Assembly: GCA_031276685.1 (NCBI GenBank)
Contig: JAISMQ010000142.1
Location: forward strand, 1-7,695
Direction of reading: 5' to 3'
Source of the DNA: Treponema sp.
GTDB lineage: Bacteria > Spirochaetota > Spirochaetia > Treponematales > Breznakiellaceae
DNA length: 7,695 bases
Shown: in pieces, positions 1 to 6,032 of the stretch
How positions within the stretch are numbered: position 1 is the first letter of the stretch
Layout of the letters: each line of letters begins with the position of its first letter
The notes under the pieces: generated by a model
The model's database searches: none
The model's input: the letters and a program-made list of their open reading frames with translations, nothing else
What the model was told of the DNA's origin: nothing
Position numbers and translations under genes: made by a program

Positions 1-108
1 CTGGGGAAGATGGGCCACTCCGAGCGCTGCGGCGACTTTGTACACATCAACATCCCCGGCAACAAACGGCAGCGGATCTTCGAGGCGGGGGTCGCGTACT
101 TCCGCTGA
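1..108 (+). CDS. 3' end of an unrecognised plus-strand gene (partial)
   Basis: Frame 1 is open from the window edge to a TGA at 106-108 and encodes the last 35 residues of a protein that starts outside the window. Nearly every codon ends in G or C (33 of 35), as expected for a real gene in this GC-rich DNA, and the peptide has a normal composition (LGKMGHSERCGDFVHINIPG, then a basic stretch and a terminal AYFR). I do not recognise the family, so no function is offered. The gene converges on the histidine kinase gene, which ends at 174, leaving about 65 nt between them. A competing plus-strand frame starting at 38 gives a low-complexity Ser/Arg/Thr peptide that runs into the antisense of the kinase gene, so I prefer frame 1. 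Confidence 0.6.
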   Translation: MGKMGHSERCGDFVHINIPGNKRQRIFEAGVAYFR

Positions 109-129
109 CTATAACGCAGAGCAGTACAA

Positions 130-164
130 TGCGGCGCAATACGTGCGGCGCAATATTTGCGGCG
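130..164. repeat. 14-bp short tandem repeat between convergent genes
   Basis: The unit TGCGGCGCAATA plus two variable bases occurs at 130-143 and 144-157, and a third, truncated unit (TGCGGCG) sits at 158-164. It lies in the roughly 65-nt gap between the 3' ends of the plus-strand fragment and the kinase gene. A weak stem CGCAA-ATA-TTGCG can form around 149-161, but no T-run follows it on either strand, so I do not call it a terminator. Its role, if any, is unknown. Confidence 0.6.
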
Positions 165-173
165 GGGACCGGC

Positions 174-2567
174 TTACCTTACGATCTTTTCGCCGGGCAG
201 GTACTTTTCCAGAATTTCCCGCAGTTCGCTTAAAATAATGGGCTTGGCAAGAAAGTCGTTCATCCCCGCCCGCAGAAACTGTTCCCGCGCCCCGGACAGG
301 GCGTTTGCCGAAAGCGCGACAATAGTAATGCTGGCAAAGCGGCCGCCCATATCCCTAATCGCCCTGGTGGTATCCAGCCCGTCCATACCGGGCATCATGT
401 GGTCCATAAAAACGATGTCGTAATCGGCCCGCTTTACCTTTTCAACGGCCTCTTCCCCTCCGGTGGCGGTATCCGTAGTAATTCCGTACTGTTTTAACAG
501 GCCGCTGACCACCGTAAGGTTCACCAAATTGTCATCGACCACCAGTATTCTTGCGTTTACAACCTTAAAGGAAGCGGCTATGCCCCTGCGCGTTTCCGCA
601 TGCCGTTTCTGGTAGTCCCTCTTGCCGTTCAGCATATCCGCCAGGGCGCATATCAGGACGGGCCGGTTCAGCGAATTCGGTATAAGGCTGTCGTATTTTT
701 CCGATACTTCTTTGAGGAGTACGAATTTTGGGCTGGCGGCGCCCAGGTACCCGGCAAATTCATCCCTGCCGGAACTGTCAAGAAAAAAGTGGGTAAAGCC
801 GCCGGCCTTTATCAATTCCAGGGCCTGGCCAATTTCCCCGCAGACTTCGCCGGGGACGTTCAGGCTTTCCAGCATATCCCGGAACGCCCCGGCGTTATAG
901 GAAACAGGTTCGTAGCAAAGCACCCTTAAGCGTCCCGGATTATCCACGGCGGCCAGCTTCCCCTGGTGCGGGCCCTTGCAGACGACGTAAAAAGAAAACC
1001 TGGACCCCTCGCCGTACACGCTTTCCACGTTCATGCTGCCGCCCATCAGTTCCACCAGCCGGTTGGTTATGGCGAGCCCCAGCCCGGTACCTTCGATACT
1101 CCGGTTTTTGCGGGTGTCGAAGCGTTCAAATTCGGTAAAGAGGTCCTTCAAATGCTGTTCGGCAATGCCGATTCCCGTATCCGTAACGGAAAAATGAAGC
1201 CGCAGCTCCCCGTCTTCGGGAAGCTCGGGCCAGACGCGGAGCTGAATGTGGCCCGAGGGGGTAAATTTTACAGCGTTGGTAAGAAGGTTGATCAGGCACT
1301 GCTTTAGCCGGACCTCGTCGGTGTTTATGAACGGCGGTATGTCCTTTGAAATAGCGGTCGTAAAGGCAATCCCCGCGCTTACGGCTTTAAGGCTGATCAT
1401 ATTAACCGTATCGTTGATAAACGCGCTAAAACTAAAAGGCTGGGGGATAATTTCCATTTTCCGGGCGTCGATCTTGGAAAAGTCCAGAATATCGTTGATG
1501 ATATTCAGCAGGGACAGTGCCGCGCCCTTGATTGTATCCGCCCTGGCCACCTGTTCGCTGTCCAGGGGATTCTGGAGCATAAGGTCGGTCATGCCGACAA
1601 TGGCGTTCATCGGCGTCCTTATCTCGTGGCTCATGTTTGCCAAAAAATCGCTTTTGGCGCGGGCCAGCGATTCCGCCTCGTTCTTTGCCTCCATAAGCTC
1701 GGTAACGTCGATCCACTCAAAAAAACGCGAGTATTTCTTTTTTTCAAGGATGGTCGACCGCATCCAGAGCCAGCGTTTTTTGTCCCCTATGGCGACTTCA
1801 AACACATCCGCCACAGGGTTGTCCCGTTCCATAATCTCCTGAAGAATTACCCGTATCCCCCCGGGCGGGAAAATATCGAGGAGGGGGCGGCCAAGAACGT
1901 ACTGCCGCCGGGAAATGCCCAGCAGTTTTGTCAGGGTATCGCTGATATAATCGACTTCGGCCTTTTCGTTGATAATGACCAGGAACGAAGGCGTTGTTTC
2001 CAGCAGGGTTTCAAAAGTGCTGTTGATCTTTTCAATCTTGATAACCTGATTCTGGATTAGGCAGGATATGCTGTAAAGCAGAATCCCGATTATCTCGAAA
2101 ATAGCAAACTCAAGTATGCTTTGATGCCACGGGAAGCCCGGCCCCAGAATATCAAAACCGGGAAGGAACACCAGCGGCAGCAAAACGGCGTTGGTAAGGC
2201 CCATGTAGATCAAAAAGCCCCCGGGGTAGAGAAAACAAAAACTGACGATTTCCCAAACAATAACACTGATAATAAAAACCCGGTCCGACCCCATTATCAG
2301 GACAATCACCAGTTCGATATATACGGAAAGAGACGGCAGCAGCCAGGATTTAACGTAGGGCTTGATGCTGCGCGGCAGGCCGATGCCGCCAAGGCAGAGT
2401 TCCTCCAGAATTACTACGATTAGGCGGTACATCCGCTCCTCCCCGGGGGGGACAAACACAAAGCAATACACCATGCCAATGGCGCAGTAGAGCAGGATCA
2501 TGGCAACGATGATTACCTTAAAAACCCAGTTGGTCATCCAGGGCCAGGTTGTGTTTGGCGTGGTCAT
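174..2567 (-). CDS. Multi-pass membrane hybrid sensor histidine kinase (PAS-HisKA-HATPase-pseudoREC-REC)
   Basis: A 797-residue inner-membrane hybrid kinase. About six hydrophobic segments fill residues 15-170, with no large extracytoplasmic domain. A PAS-like sensor spans about 185-290. HisKA carries the H-box (SHEIRTPMN; phospho-acceptor His314). The HATPase domain shows the N-box (Asn427/Asn431), DTGIGI near 463, the F-box FTEFERF and GTGLGLAI near 493. Residues 545-650 fold-match a receiver but lack the acidic pocket and acceptor Asp, so this is a pseudo-receiver. The C-terminal receiver (672-790) is intact: Asp678/Asp679, acceptor Asp722, Ser753, Lys775. It has no HPt domain; the HPt protein two genes upstream is the obvious relay partner. 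The ATG at 2567 overlaps the previous stop as ATGA, with only a weak ribosome site, which implies translational coupling. An in-frame start at 2762 would add 65 arginine-rich residues antiparallel to nothing hydrophobic and overlapping the previous gene, so I reject it. The input signal is unknown. Confidence 0.93.
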   Translation of the reverse strand: MTTPNTTWPWMTNWVFKVIIVAMILLYCAIGMVYCFVFVPPGEERMYRLIVVILEELCLGGIGLPRSIKPYVKSWLLPSLSVYIELVIVLIMGSDRVFIISVIVWEIVSFCFLYPGGFLIYMGLTNAVLLPLVFLPGFDILGPGFPWHQSILEFAIFEIIGILLYSISCLIQNQVIKIEKINSTFETLLETTPSFLVIINEKAEVDYISDTLTKLLGISRRQYVLGRPLLDIFPPGGIRVILQEIMERDNPVADVFEVAIGDKKRWLWMRSTILEKKKYSRFFEWIDVTELMEAKNEAESLARAKSDFLANMSHEIRTPMNAIVGMTDLMLQNPLDSEQVARADTIKGAALSLLNIINDILDFSKIDARKMEIIPQPFSFSAFINDTVNMISLKAVSAGIAFTTAISKDIPPFINTDEVRLKQCLINLLTNAVKFTPSGHIQLRVWPELPEDGELRLHFSVTDTGIGIAEQHLKDLFTEFERFDTRKNRSIEGTGLGLAITNRLVELMGGSMNVESVYGEGSRFSFYVVCKGPHQGKLAAVDNPGRLRVLCYEPVSYNAGAFRDMLESLNVPGEVCGEIGQALELIKAGGFTHFFLDSSGRDEFAGYLGAASPKFVLLKEVSEKYDSLIPNSLNRPVLICALADMLNGKRDYQKRHAETRRGIAASFKVVNARILVVDDNLVNLTVVSGLLKQYGITTDTATGGEEAVEKVKRADYDIVFMDHMMPGMDGLDTTRAIRDMGGRFASITIVALSANALSGAREQFLRAGMNDFLAKPIILSELREILEKYLPGEKIVR

Positions 2568-3535
2568 ACTGGTGAAATTCCAAATTCGTGCAGTACATCC
2601 TGGCCGACATTGTCGGGACACACAAAATCTACCGCGTTGGGGATAATTTCGTAATTGACGGCGGCATCGTAGAAGTGTTCGCCGTCTATACAGATATGCA
2701 TAATCTGGTCCGATGCTATGCTGGCGGTCCTGGCCCGGTAGTGGGATATGTAATTGGGCCATTTATCATAACGCCCGTGGACGTAATCAAGGACCAGGCG
2801 GGGTATTCTGATGTTTGATACGTGCTGTATCAGGTAAACGTCCAGAACGCCGTCATTGGGCCGGGCATCTGCCGCCGGATTCAGGCCGCTGCTCAAGTAG
2901 GGCCCGTTTGCTATCAGTATGCTGCGGTAGCTTCCGTGCAGGGGTGTTCCGTCAATCATAACCCGGTAAGACTGGGCGCTTTCCTTCCTGAAGCAGTAGT
3001 AAAGGGCCAGCGCAAGGTAAATTCCCCCGCTCTGGACAAGGCTGCGGGGTAAAAACTTCATGTTTTCTACGATGCTGTCCCCGTGCCGGGAAGCGATAGC
3101 CTCCACCCCCAGGTACCCGGCGCAGATACCGTAATTGTTCCCGCATTTTATAAGGTCAAAAGAAGAAACGCCGGAAAAAACCAGTTTTTTCAGGGACCGG
3201 AAACAATCTATCCGGTCTTTCCCAAAGTACCACAAAAAAGTGTTGTCCAAGCCGAAGGGCCAGCAGGCCACCTGCACGTTGGGCAGCCCGACCACGCCGT
3301 TGATAACCTCGAACAGGGTGCCCATGCCCCCCACCGCGTAGACCCGCACGGTTCTGTCCGCGCCGGAAACATAACGGCGGACAAATACTACGGCGTCCCG
3401 CTTCCAGCGGGTGACGTGGATATCATAATTAACGTAGGGGAACCCGGCAAAAAAGGAACGGATCTCGCGGCATACTTCATCGGTCCGCCCTTTAAGAAAA
3501 AATGCCTTTGGGTTGATGATAAAAAGGTGCCTCAT
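2564..3535 (-). CDS. Diacylglycerol-kinase-family protein with altered GGDGT motif (possible pseudokinase)
   Basis: A 323-residue protein with the layout of bacterial DgkB/YegS-type lipid kinases (DAGK catalytic domain, COG1597), which normally move ATP phosphate to a lipid hydroxyl at the membrane face. Family landmarks are in order: INPKAF (7-12, usual NPxSG), VGGMGTLFEVING (68-80, usual GGDGTLNEVxNG), PFGLDNTF (93-100, usual PxGTGNDF), the AN-G-----G---NP-A---DGVLDV block (209-233) and the C-terminal IDGE (283-286). The signature Asp is Met71, and GTGND has become GLDNT, so two nucleotide-contact loops are changed while the fold markers and the Asp228 and Glu286 regions remain. GAC/GAT to ATG needs three base changes, so a single read error cannot explain it. 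The start at 3535 lies 4 nt after the previous stop, with GGAG ten bases upstream; a longer frame from 3646 would overlap that gene. It may be catalytically dead or use another nucleotide or lipid. It does not look frameshifted. Confidence 0.88.
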   Translation of the reverse strand: MRHLFIINPKAFFLKGRTDEVCREIRSFFAGFPYVNYDIHVTRWKRDAVVFVRRYVSGADRTVRVYAVGGMGTLFEVINGVVGLPNVQVACWPFGLDNTFLWYFGKDRIDCFRSLKKLVFSGVSSFDLIKCGNNYGICAGYLGVEAIASRHGDSIVENMKFLPRSLVQSGGIYLALALYYCFRKESAQSYRVMIDGTPLHGSYRSILIANGPYLSSGLNPAADARPNDGVLDVYLIQHVSNIRIPRLVLDYVHGRYDKWPNYISHYRARTASIASDQIMHICIDGEHFYDAAVNYEIIPNAVDFVCPDNVGQDVLHEFGISPV

Positions 3536-3539
3536 GGTT

Positions 3540-5150
3540 TTAATGCTCCGGGGGCTCCCCCGGCTTAAAACATTCCAGCAAAAGGCCCATGTCGCGTTCC
3601 GCCCCGTCGTAGTCCATGCACTCAAGGGCGTCGGCAATCCTTTCAAGCAGTTCCGCTACCGGCGGCAGATCCCCGCCCGGCGGGGCGTAATTTTCCCAGG
3701 AATAGGCCCGCAGGGAGGCGATGCGTTCCCCGGCCCCGGCAGAATCGAACATGCGGGAGGCTTCCAGGGCCTGTTCCAGACCGGCGACCAGCTCCGGGAT
3801 ACTGCCCGGCCCCCGGGAGGGGGCTTCCGCCTTTTTGGTAATGGCCTCCAGCCGCGCAGCAAACCCGGCAAGCTGTTCCTCGAAGGCCGGGTACTCACGG
3901 GCGCAGAAGGCGGCGTCCCCCGCCTTGGCGGCAAATTCCAGCTCCCTGGCCCGCTCCCCCAGCCCGCCCGCGCCTATGGCGTTTAAGGCCCCCTTCATCC
4001 CGTGGATCTCGATGCCAAAGGCCGGGAGATCGCCGGCGCAGAGGTCCCGCATGATCCGCGTCTTCGCGGCAAAGGACTTGGCGGAGATCCGCAGCAGATC
4101 CCCGTACTGTTCCCCGGCGCCGCCCGAATGAAACAGCCCCTTGTCCACGTCAAGGCCCCCGATGGCGCGGGCGGCTTTGATTACCGGGAGTTCGTCTTCC
4201 GGCGCGCCGTCCGCAGGCGCATCGCCTGCCGGCGTGTCCGTTGCGGGCGCGTTGTCAGCGGGTACGCTGCCCGCGGGTACGTTGTCCGCGGAGATTCGCG
4301 CAGCGCCGGCCTCCCGCTGGCTAAGCATAAAGGATATGGTCTCCGACAGAAAAAGCAGGGCCGCGTCGTTGTGGACCACGGGCCCCGTTTCGCCGTCGCC
4401 TTCCAGGATAAGGTAGCCCCGCAGTTCGCCGGCGGCCAGAAACGGGAGAATGCAGAGAAACAGGCTCTTCTCCCCGGCAAAGCCGATCTTCTGCTCCCGC
4501 ATGGCGTTGGCATTCAGCGAAACGTACTTTTTTCCGGCAACAAGACCCGCCGCCTGCCTGTGGTACAAAAATTTTTCCCCTTCTACCCGCCGCATACCTT
4601 TGCCCGGTTCAAAGTACGCCGCAACCCCGGCGCTGTCCCCGGTAACGCACACCAGCGTGGCCTTACGAACCACAAAAAAATCGCCGATAACGGGCATTAC
4701 CTCGTCAAACACATCTTCCATGCGCCCGTCCCGGTACAGGGCCCTGTGCAGCCGGGTATACATGTCCAACAGATTTTGCGAACGCTCCCGCATGATCATG
4801 TGTATTCTAAGCTGCTCAACCATCCGGTGTAGGGAGTCTGCCATAAGGCCTATTTCATCTTTAGTATTAAACCGGATTATTTCTGTGTCAAATTTTCCAC
4901 GGGATATGGCGTCACAGGCCAGGATAAGGTCGTGGACAGGCTTTGACACGCGCCGGTAAAGATAGCGGAGGACAAGGGCAGAGATGATCAGCAAAATACC
5001 GATGGCACACAGGACGAACCGTAAAACGGGGGCCGCATCGGCTTTGTCGTTGAAAACAAACCGGACAATAAAAACCGATCCGATAATGTAGAACAGCATT
5101 AAGGGTATCACCGCGAAAAGAAGTATCTTTGACCAGATGGTATCCTTCAC
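3540..5150 (-). CDS. Membrane HAMP-GAF-like-HPt phosphotransfer protein lacking a kinase domain
   Basis: A 536-residue protein. Two membrane spans (about 9-30 and 43-63) enclose a loop of only about 12 residues, so there is almost no external sensor. A HAMP linker follows (62-115, with RRVSKPV and DEIGLMADSLHRM), then a GAF-like domain (about 125-280). Next come a pentapeptide-repeat linker (289-322) and a full HPt domain (about 325-440) with the lead-in GGLDVDKGL and phospho-acceptor His383 in IHGMKGALNAIGA. The remaining tail, to 536, resembles the helical region that often follows HPt in hybrid kinases. No HisKA, HATPase, receiver, GGDEF or methyl-accepting domain is present. The protein therefore probably receives phosphate from the receiver of the hybrid kinase encoded two genes downstream, which lacks an HPt. 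The start is GTG at 5150, supported by GGGAGG seven bases upstream. It is 43 nt from the previous gene and 4 nt from the next. The input signal and downstream acceptor are unknown. Confidence 0.9.
   Translation of the reverse strand: MKDTIWSKILLFAVIPLMLFYIIGSVFIVRFVFNDKADAAPVLRFVLCAIGILLIISALVLRYLYRRVSKPVHDLILACDAISRGKFDTEIIRFNTKDEIGLMADSLHRMVEQLRIHMIMRERSQNLLDMYTRLHRALYRDGRMEDVFDEVMPVIGDFFVVRKATLVCVTGDSAGVAAYFEPGKGMRRVEGEKFLYHRQAAGLVAGKKYVSLNANAMREQKIGFAGEKSLFLCILPFLAAGELRGYLILEGDGETGPVVHNDAALLFLSETISFMLSQREAGAARISADNVPAGSVPADNAPATDTPAGDAPADGAPEDELPVIKAARAIGGLDVDKGLFHSGGAGEQYGDLLRISAKSFAAKTRIMRDLCAGDLPAFGIEIHGMKGALNAIGAGGLGERARELEFAAKAGDAAFCAREYPAFEEQLAGFAARLEAITKKAEAPSRGPGSIPELVAGLEQALEASRMFDSAGAGERIASLRAYSWENYAPPGGDLPPVAELLERIADALECMDYDGAERDMGLLLECFKPGEPPEH
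3546..3563 (-). promoter_or_regulatory. GC hairpin overlapping the ribosome binding site of the DAGK-family gene
   Basis: On the mRNA strand the palindrome CCGGGGGAGCCCCCGG (3548-3563) forms a six-pair all-GC stem with a four-base loop. It lies inside the last codons of the HPt gene. The GGAG that serves the next gene (3546-3549, ten bases before the ATG at 3535) has its first two bases in the stem. A ribosome finishing the HPt gene would open it, so translation of the two genes is probably coupled. This is inferred from sequence only. Confidence 0.5.
4185..4286 (-). repeat. 15-bp / pentapeptide tandem repeat in the HPt protein linker
   Basis: Seven consecutive degenerate 5-residue units occupy residues 289-322 of the HPt protein: DNVPA, GSVPA, DNAPA, TDTPA, GDAPA, DGAPE and a partial DELP. 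The underlying 15-base DNA units differ at many third positions, so the array is old or maintained by selection on protein composition rather than freshly expanded. The Pro-Ala-acidic composition suggests an extended flexible tether between the GAF-like and HPt domains. Confidence 0.8.
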
Positions 5151-5157
5151 GTCCCTG

Positions 5158-5163
5158 CCTCCC
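5158..5163 (-). promoter_or_regulatory. Ribosome binding site fixing the GTG start of the HPt gene
   Basis: GGGAGG lies seven bases before the GTG at 5150 on the minus strand. This near-perfect Shine-Dalgarno site supports the GTG as the real start, since no ATG is nearby in frame with comparable support. Confidence 0.8.
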
Positions 5164-5218
5164 GGGCGTCTTGTGGTAGGGGTAGTTCCCGTATCACTTA
5201 AAAATGTTCAGACGCCCG
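5163..5218 (-). repeat. Inverted repeat spanning the SDR-like / HPt gene junction
   Basis: CGGGCGTCT (mRNA strand, 5218-5210) and AGACGCCCG (5171-5163) are perfect 9-base complements separated by 38 nt. The upstream arm is inside the last codons of the SDR-like gene; the downstream arm ends directly at the GGAGG site of the HPt gene. The loop contains the TGA stop at 5196-5194. A ribosome reaching the stop would break the stem, so this may adjust translation of the HPt gene. No T-run follows, so it is not a terminator. Confidence 0.45.
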
Positions 5219-5883
5219 TATTTATGCCATTTTCCTGAATTGCGCTTGCTTGCCTGGTCGATCAGCCGGAAGATATATGCGGCAAAGTTATCGTCGTCCC
5301 CCGTCTCCTGGGATATGAAGCCCAGGGTAACGTAGGGTTCCGCAGCGGACGAGGCGAGAAGGCCCTGGGCAAAGGCCCGGAACGCGGCGGCGGCCGGAAG
5401 GCCCAGCAGATCCGCCTGATCATCGCGGGCGGAACCCGGATCGGGGGCGACCAGGGAGAGGACGCCGGAACGCCGCGCCCGGAAGATCCCCGCCAGCTCC
5501 CTGACCAGAAAAAACCAGCCTTTGATGTGGTCGTTTACCAGAACCTCGATGTCCAGGGGCTGCAGCTCGGCGGCGGGGCGGCGGAACGAAGGGGGGCTGC
5601 AGACAAGGACGGCCTCGTCAATACGCTCAAGCTGGTGCGTCGCGGCAAGGACCAGGGTGCGGGCGGATATGGGGCTGCCGGGATTCCAGACCAGGGGTAT
5701 AACCCCGGCTCCGGGTTCCGCCGCGGGGCTGTAGTCCGGGAGGGGCCCCCTGGCCTGGCCGGAAAGGCGGTTTGGCAGCAGGACCTGGGCAAAACGTTCC
5801 ACCCGCCTTGCGGCCTGGGCCGCGATGGCGGCGCAGAGCAGCGAATCGTTCCCCGATATGAAAATTCCCCTGGTCATTGTCAA
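5194..5883 (-). CDS. Degenerate short-chain-dehydrogenase-like Rossmann protein
   Basis: A 229-residue protein resembling the short-chain dehydrogenase/reductase fold but without its catalytic residues. The N-terminal strand and first helix (RGIFISGNDSLLCAAIAAQ) sit where TGxxxGIG should be, but the glycine pattern is lost. Residues near 115-145 (DIEVLVNDHIKGWFFLVREL, then a GVLSLVAPD strand) match the segment around helix 4 and strand 5. AAAAFRAFAQGLLASSA occupies the place of the YxxxK helix, with no Tyr or Lys. A C-terminal SGKWHKYGRLN replaces the usual tail. It may bind a nucleotide without doing redox chemistry, or be a structural partner. It is the first gene of the four-gene signalling operon, starting after a terminator. 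AAGGA (5890-5894) lies 6 nt before the TTG at 5883 and 12 nt before an in-frame ATG at 5877; I use the TTG, but the ATG is a real alternative. Family assignment is moderate; function is unknown. Confidence 0.72.
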   Translation of the reverse strand: MTMTRGIFISGNDSLLCAAIAAQAARRVERFAQVLLPNRLSGQARGPLPDYSPAAEPGAGVIPLVWNPGSPISARTLVLAATHQLERIDEAVLVCSPPSFRRPAAELQPLDIEVLVNDHIKGWFFLVRELAGIFRARRSGVLSLVAPDPGSARDDQADLLGLPAAAAFRAFAQGLLASSAAEPYVTLGFISQETGDDDNFAAYIFRLIDQASKRNSGKWHKYGRLNIFK

Positions 5884-5889
5884 AGTGTA

Positions 5890-5894
5890 TCCTT
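5890..5894 (-). promoter_or_regulatory. Ribosome binding site deciding TTG (5883) versus ATG (5877)
   Basis: AAGGA on the minus strand is six bases from the TTG at 5883 and twelve from the ATG at 5877. Other genes here use spacers of five to ten bases, which favours the TTG. The two starts differ by only two residues. The site sits in the loop of a possible short GTGT/ACAC stem, which I consider too weak to call. Confidence 0.5.
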
Positions 5895-5923
5895 AGACAC
5901 CCCCCGCCGCAAGGCCGCGTACC

Positions 5924-5953
5924 AAAAAAAGGCCGCCCGACGAACGGGCAGCC
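5924..5953 (-). terminator. Rho-independent terminator after the solute-binding-protein gene
   Basis: On the minus strand GGCTGCCCG-TTCGT-CGGGCGGCC forms a nine-pair stem (one G-U pair) with a five-base loop at 5953-5931, followed at once by seven T residues (5930-5924). It lies 26 nt after the TAA of the binding-protein gene and separates it from the signalling operon. It is a textbook intrinsic terminator. Confidence 0.9.
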
Positions 5954-5978
5954 TGAATTGCCGTTACTTTGGGGAAGT

Positions 5979-6032
5979 GTTACTTTACGGCGGCGCGCTT
6001 AAGCTGCAGCAGTTCCTGCAGGCCCAGGCGGT
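5979..6032 (-). repeat. Direct repeat, copy 1 (3' end of the binding-protein gene)
   Basis: This 54-base segment matches 7642-7695 at 51 positions, with 37 uninterrupted identical bases (5996-6032). The offset is exactly 1663 bases. Both copies encode the same C-terminal residues of two tandem binding-protein genes, differing only at the codons for Arg-Ala versus Arg-Asn. Similarity stops just after the stop codons. The second copy runs off the window, so the true repeat may be much longer. Confidence 0.9.

Noticed and set aside
149..161. Possible hairpin CGCAA-ATA-TTGCG as a bidirectional terminator
   Set aside because: Only five base pairs and no T-run on either strand.
38..238. Plus-strand 66-codon frame at the left edge
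   Set aside because: Ser/Arg/Thr-rich composition, a TTG start, and a run into the antisense of the kinase gene. Frame 1 across 1-108 looks far more like coding DNA.
2568..2762. N-terminal extension of the hybrid kinase
   Set aside because: The extra 65 residues are Arg/Cys-rich, lie wholly over the DAGK-like gene in another frame, and precede a better ATG that overlaps the stop as ATGA.
3536..3646. N-terminal extension of the DAGK-like protein
   Set aside because: The 37 extra residues overlap the end of the HPt gene. The family normally begins with a short strand such as HLFIINP, which matches the ATG at 3535.
4002..4832. Plus-strand 276-codon frame opposite the HPt gene
   Set aside because: Composition rich in Arg, Gly, Val and His with no motif; a shadow of the GC-rich minus-strand gene.
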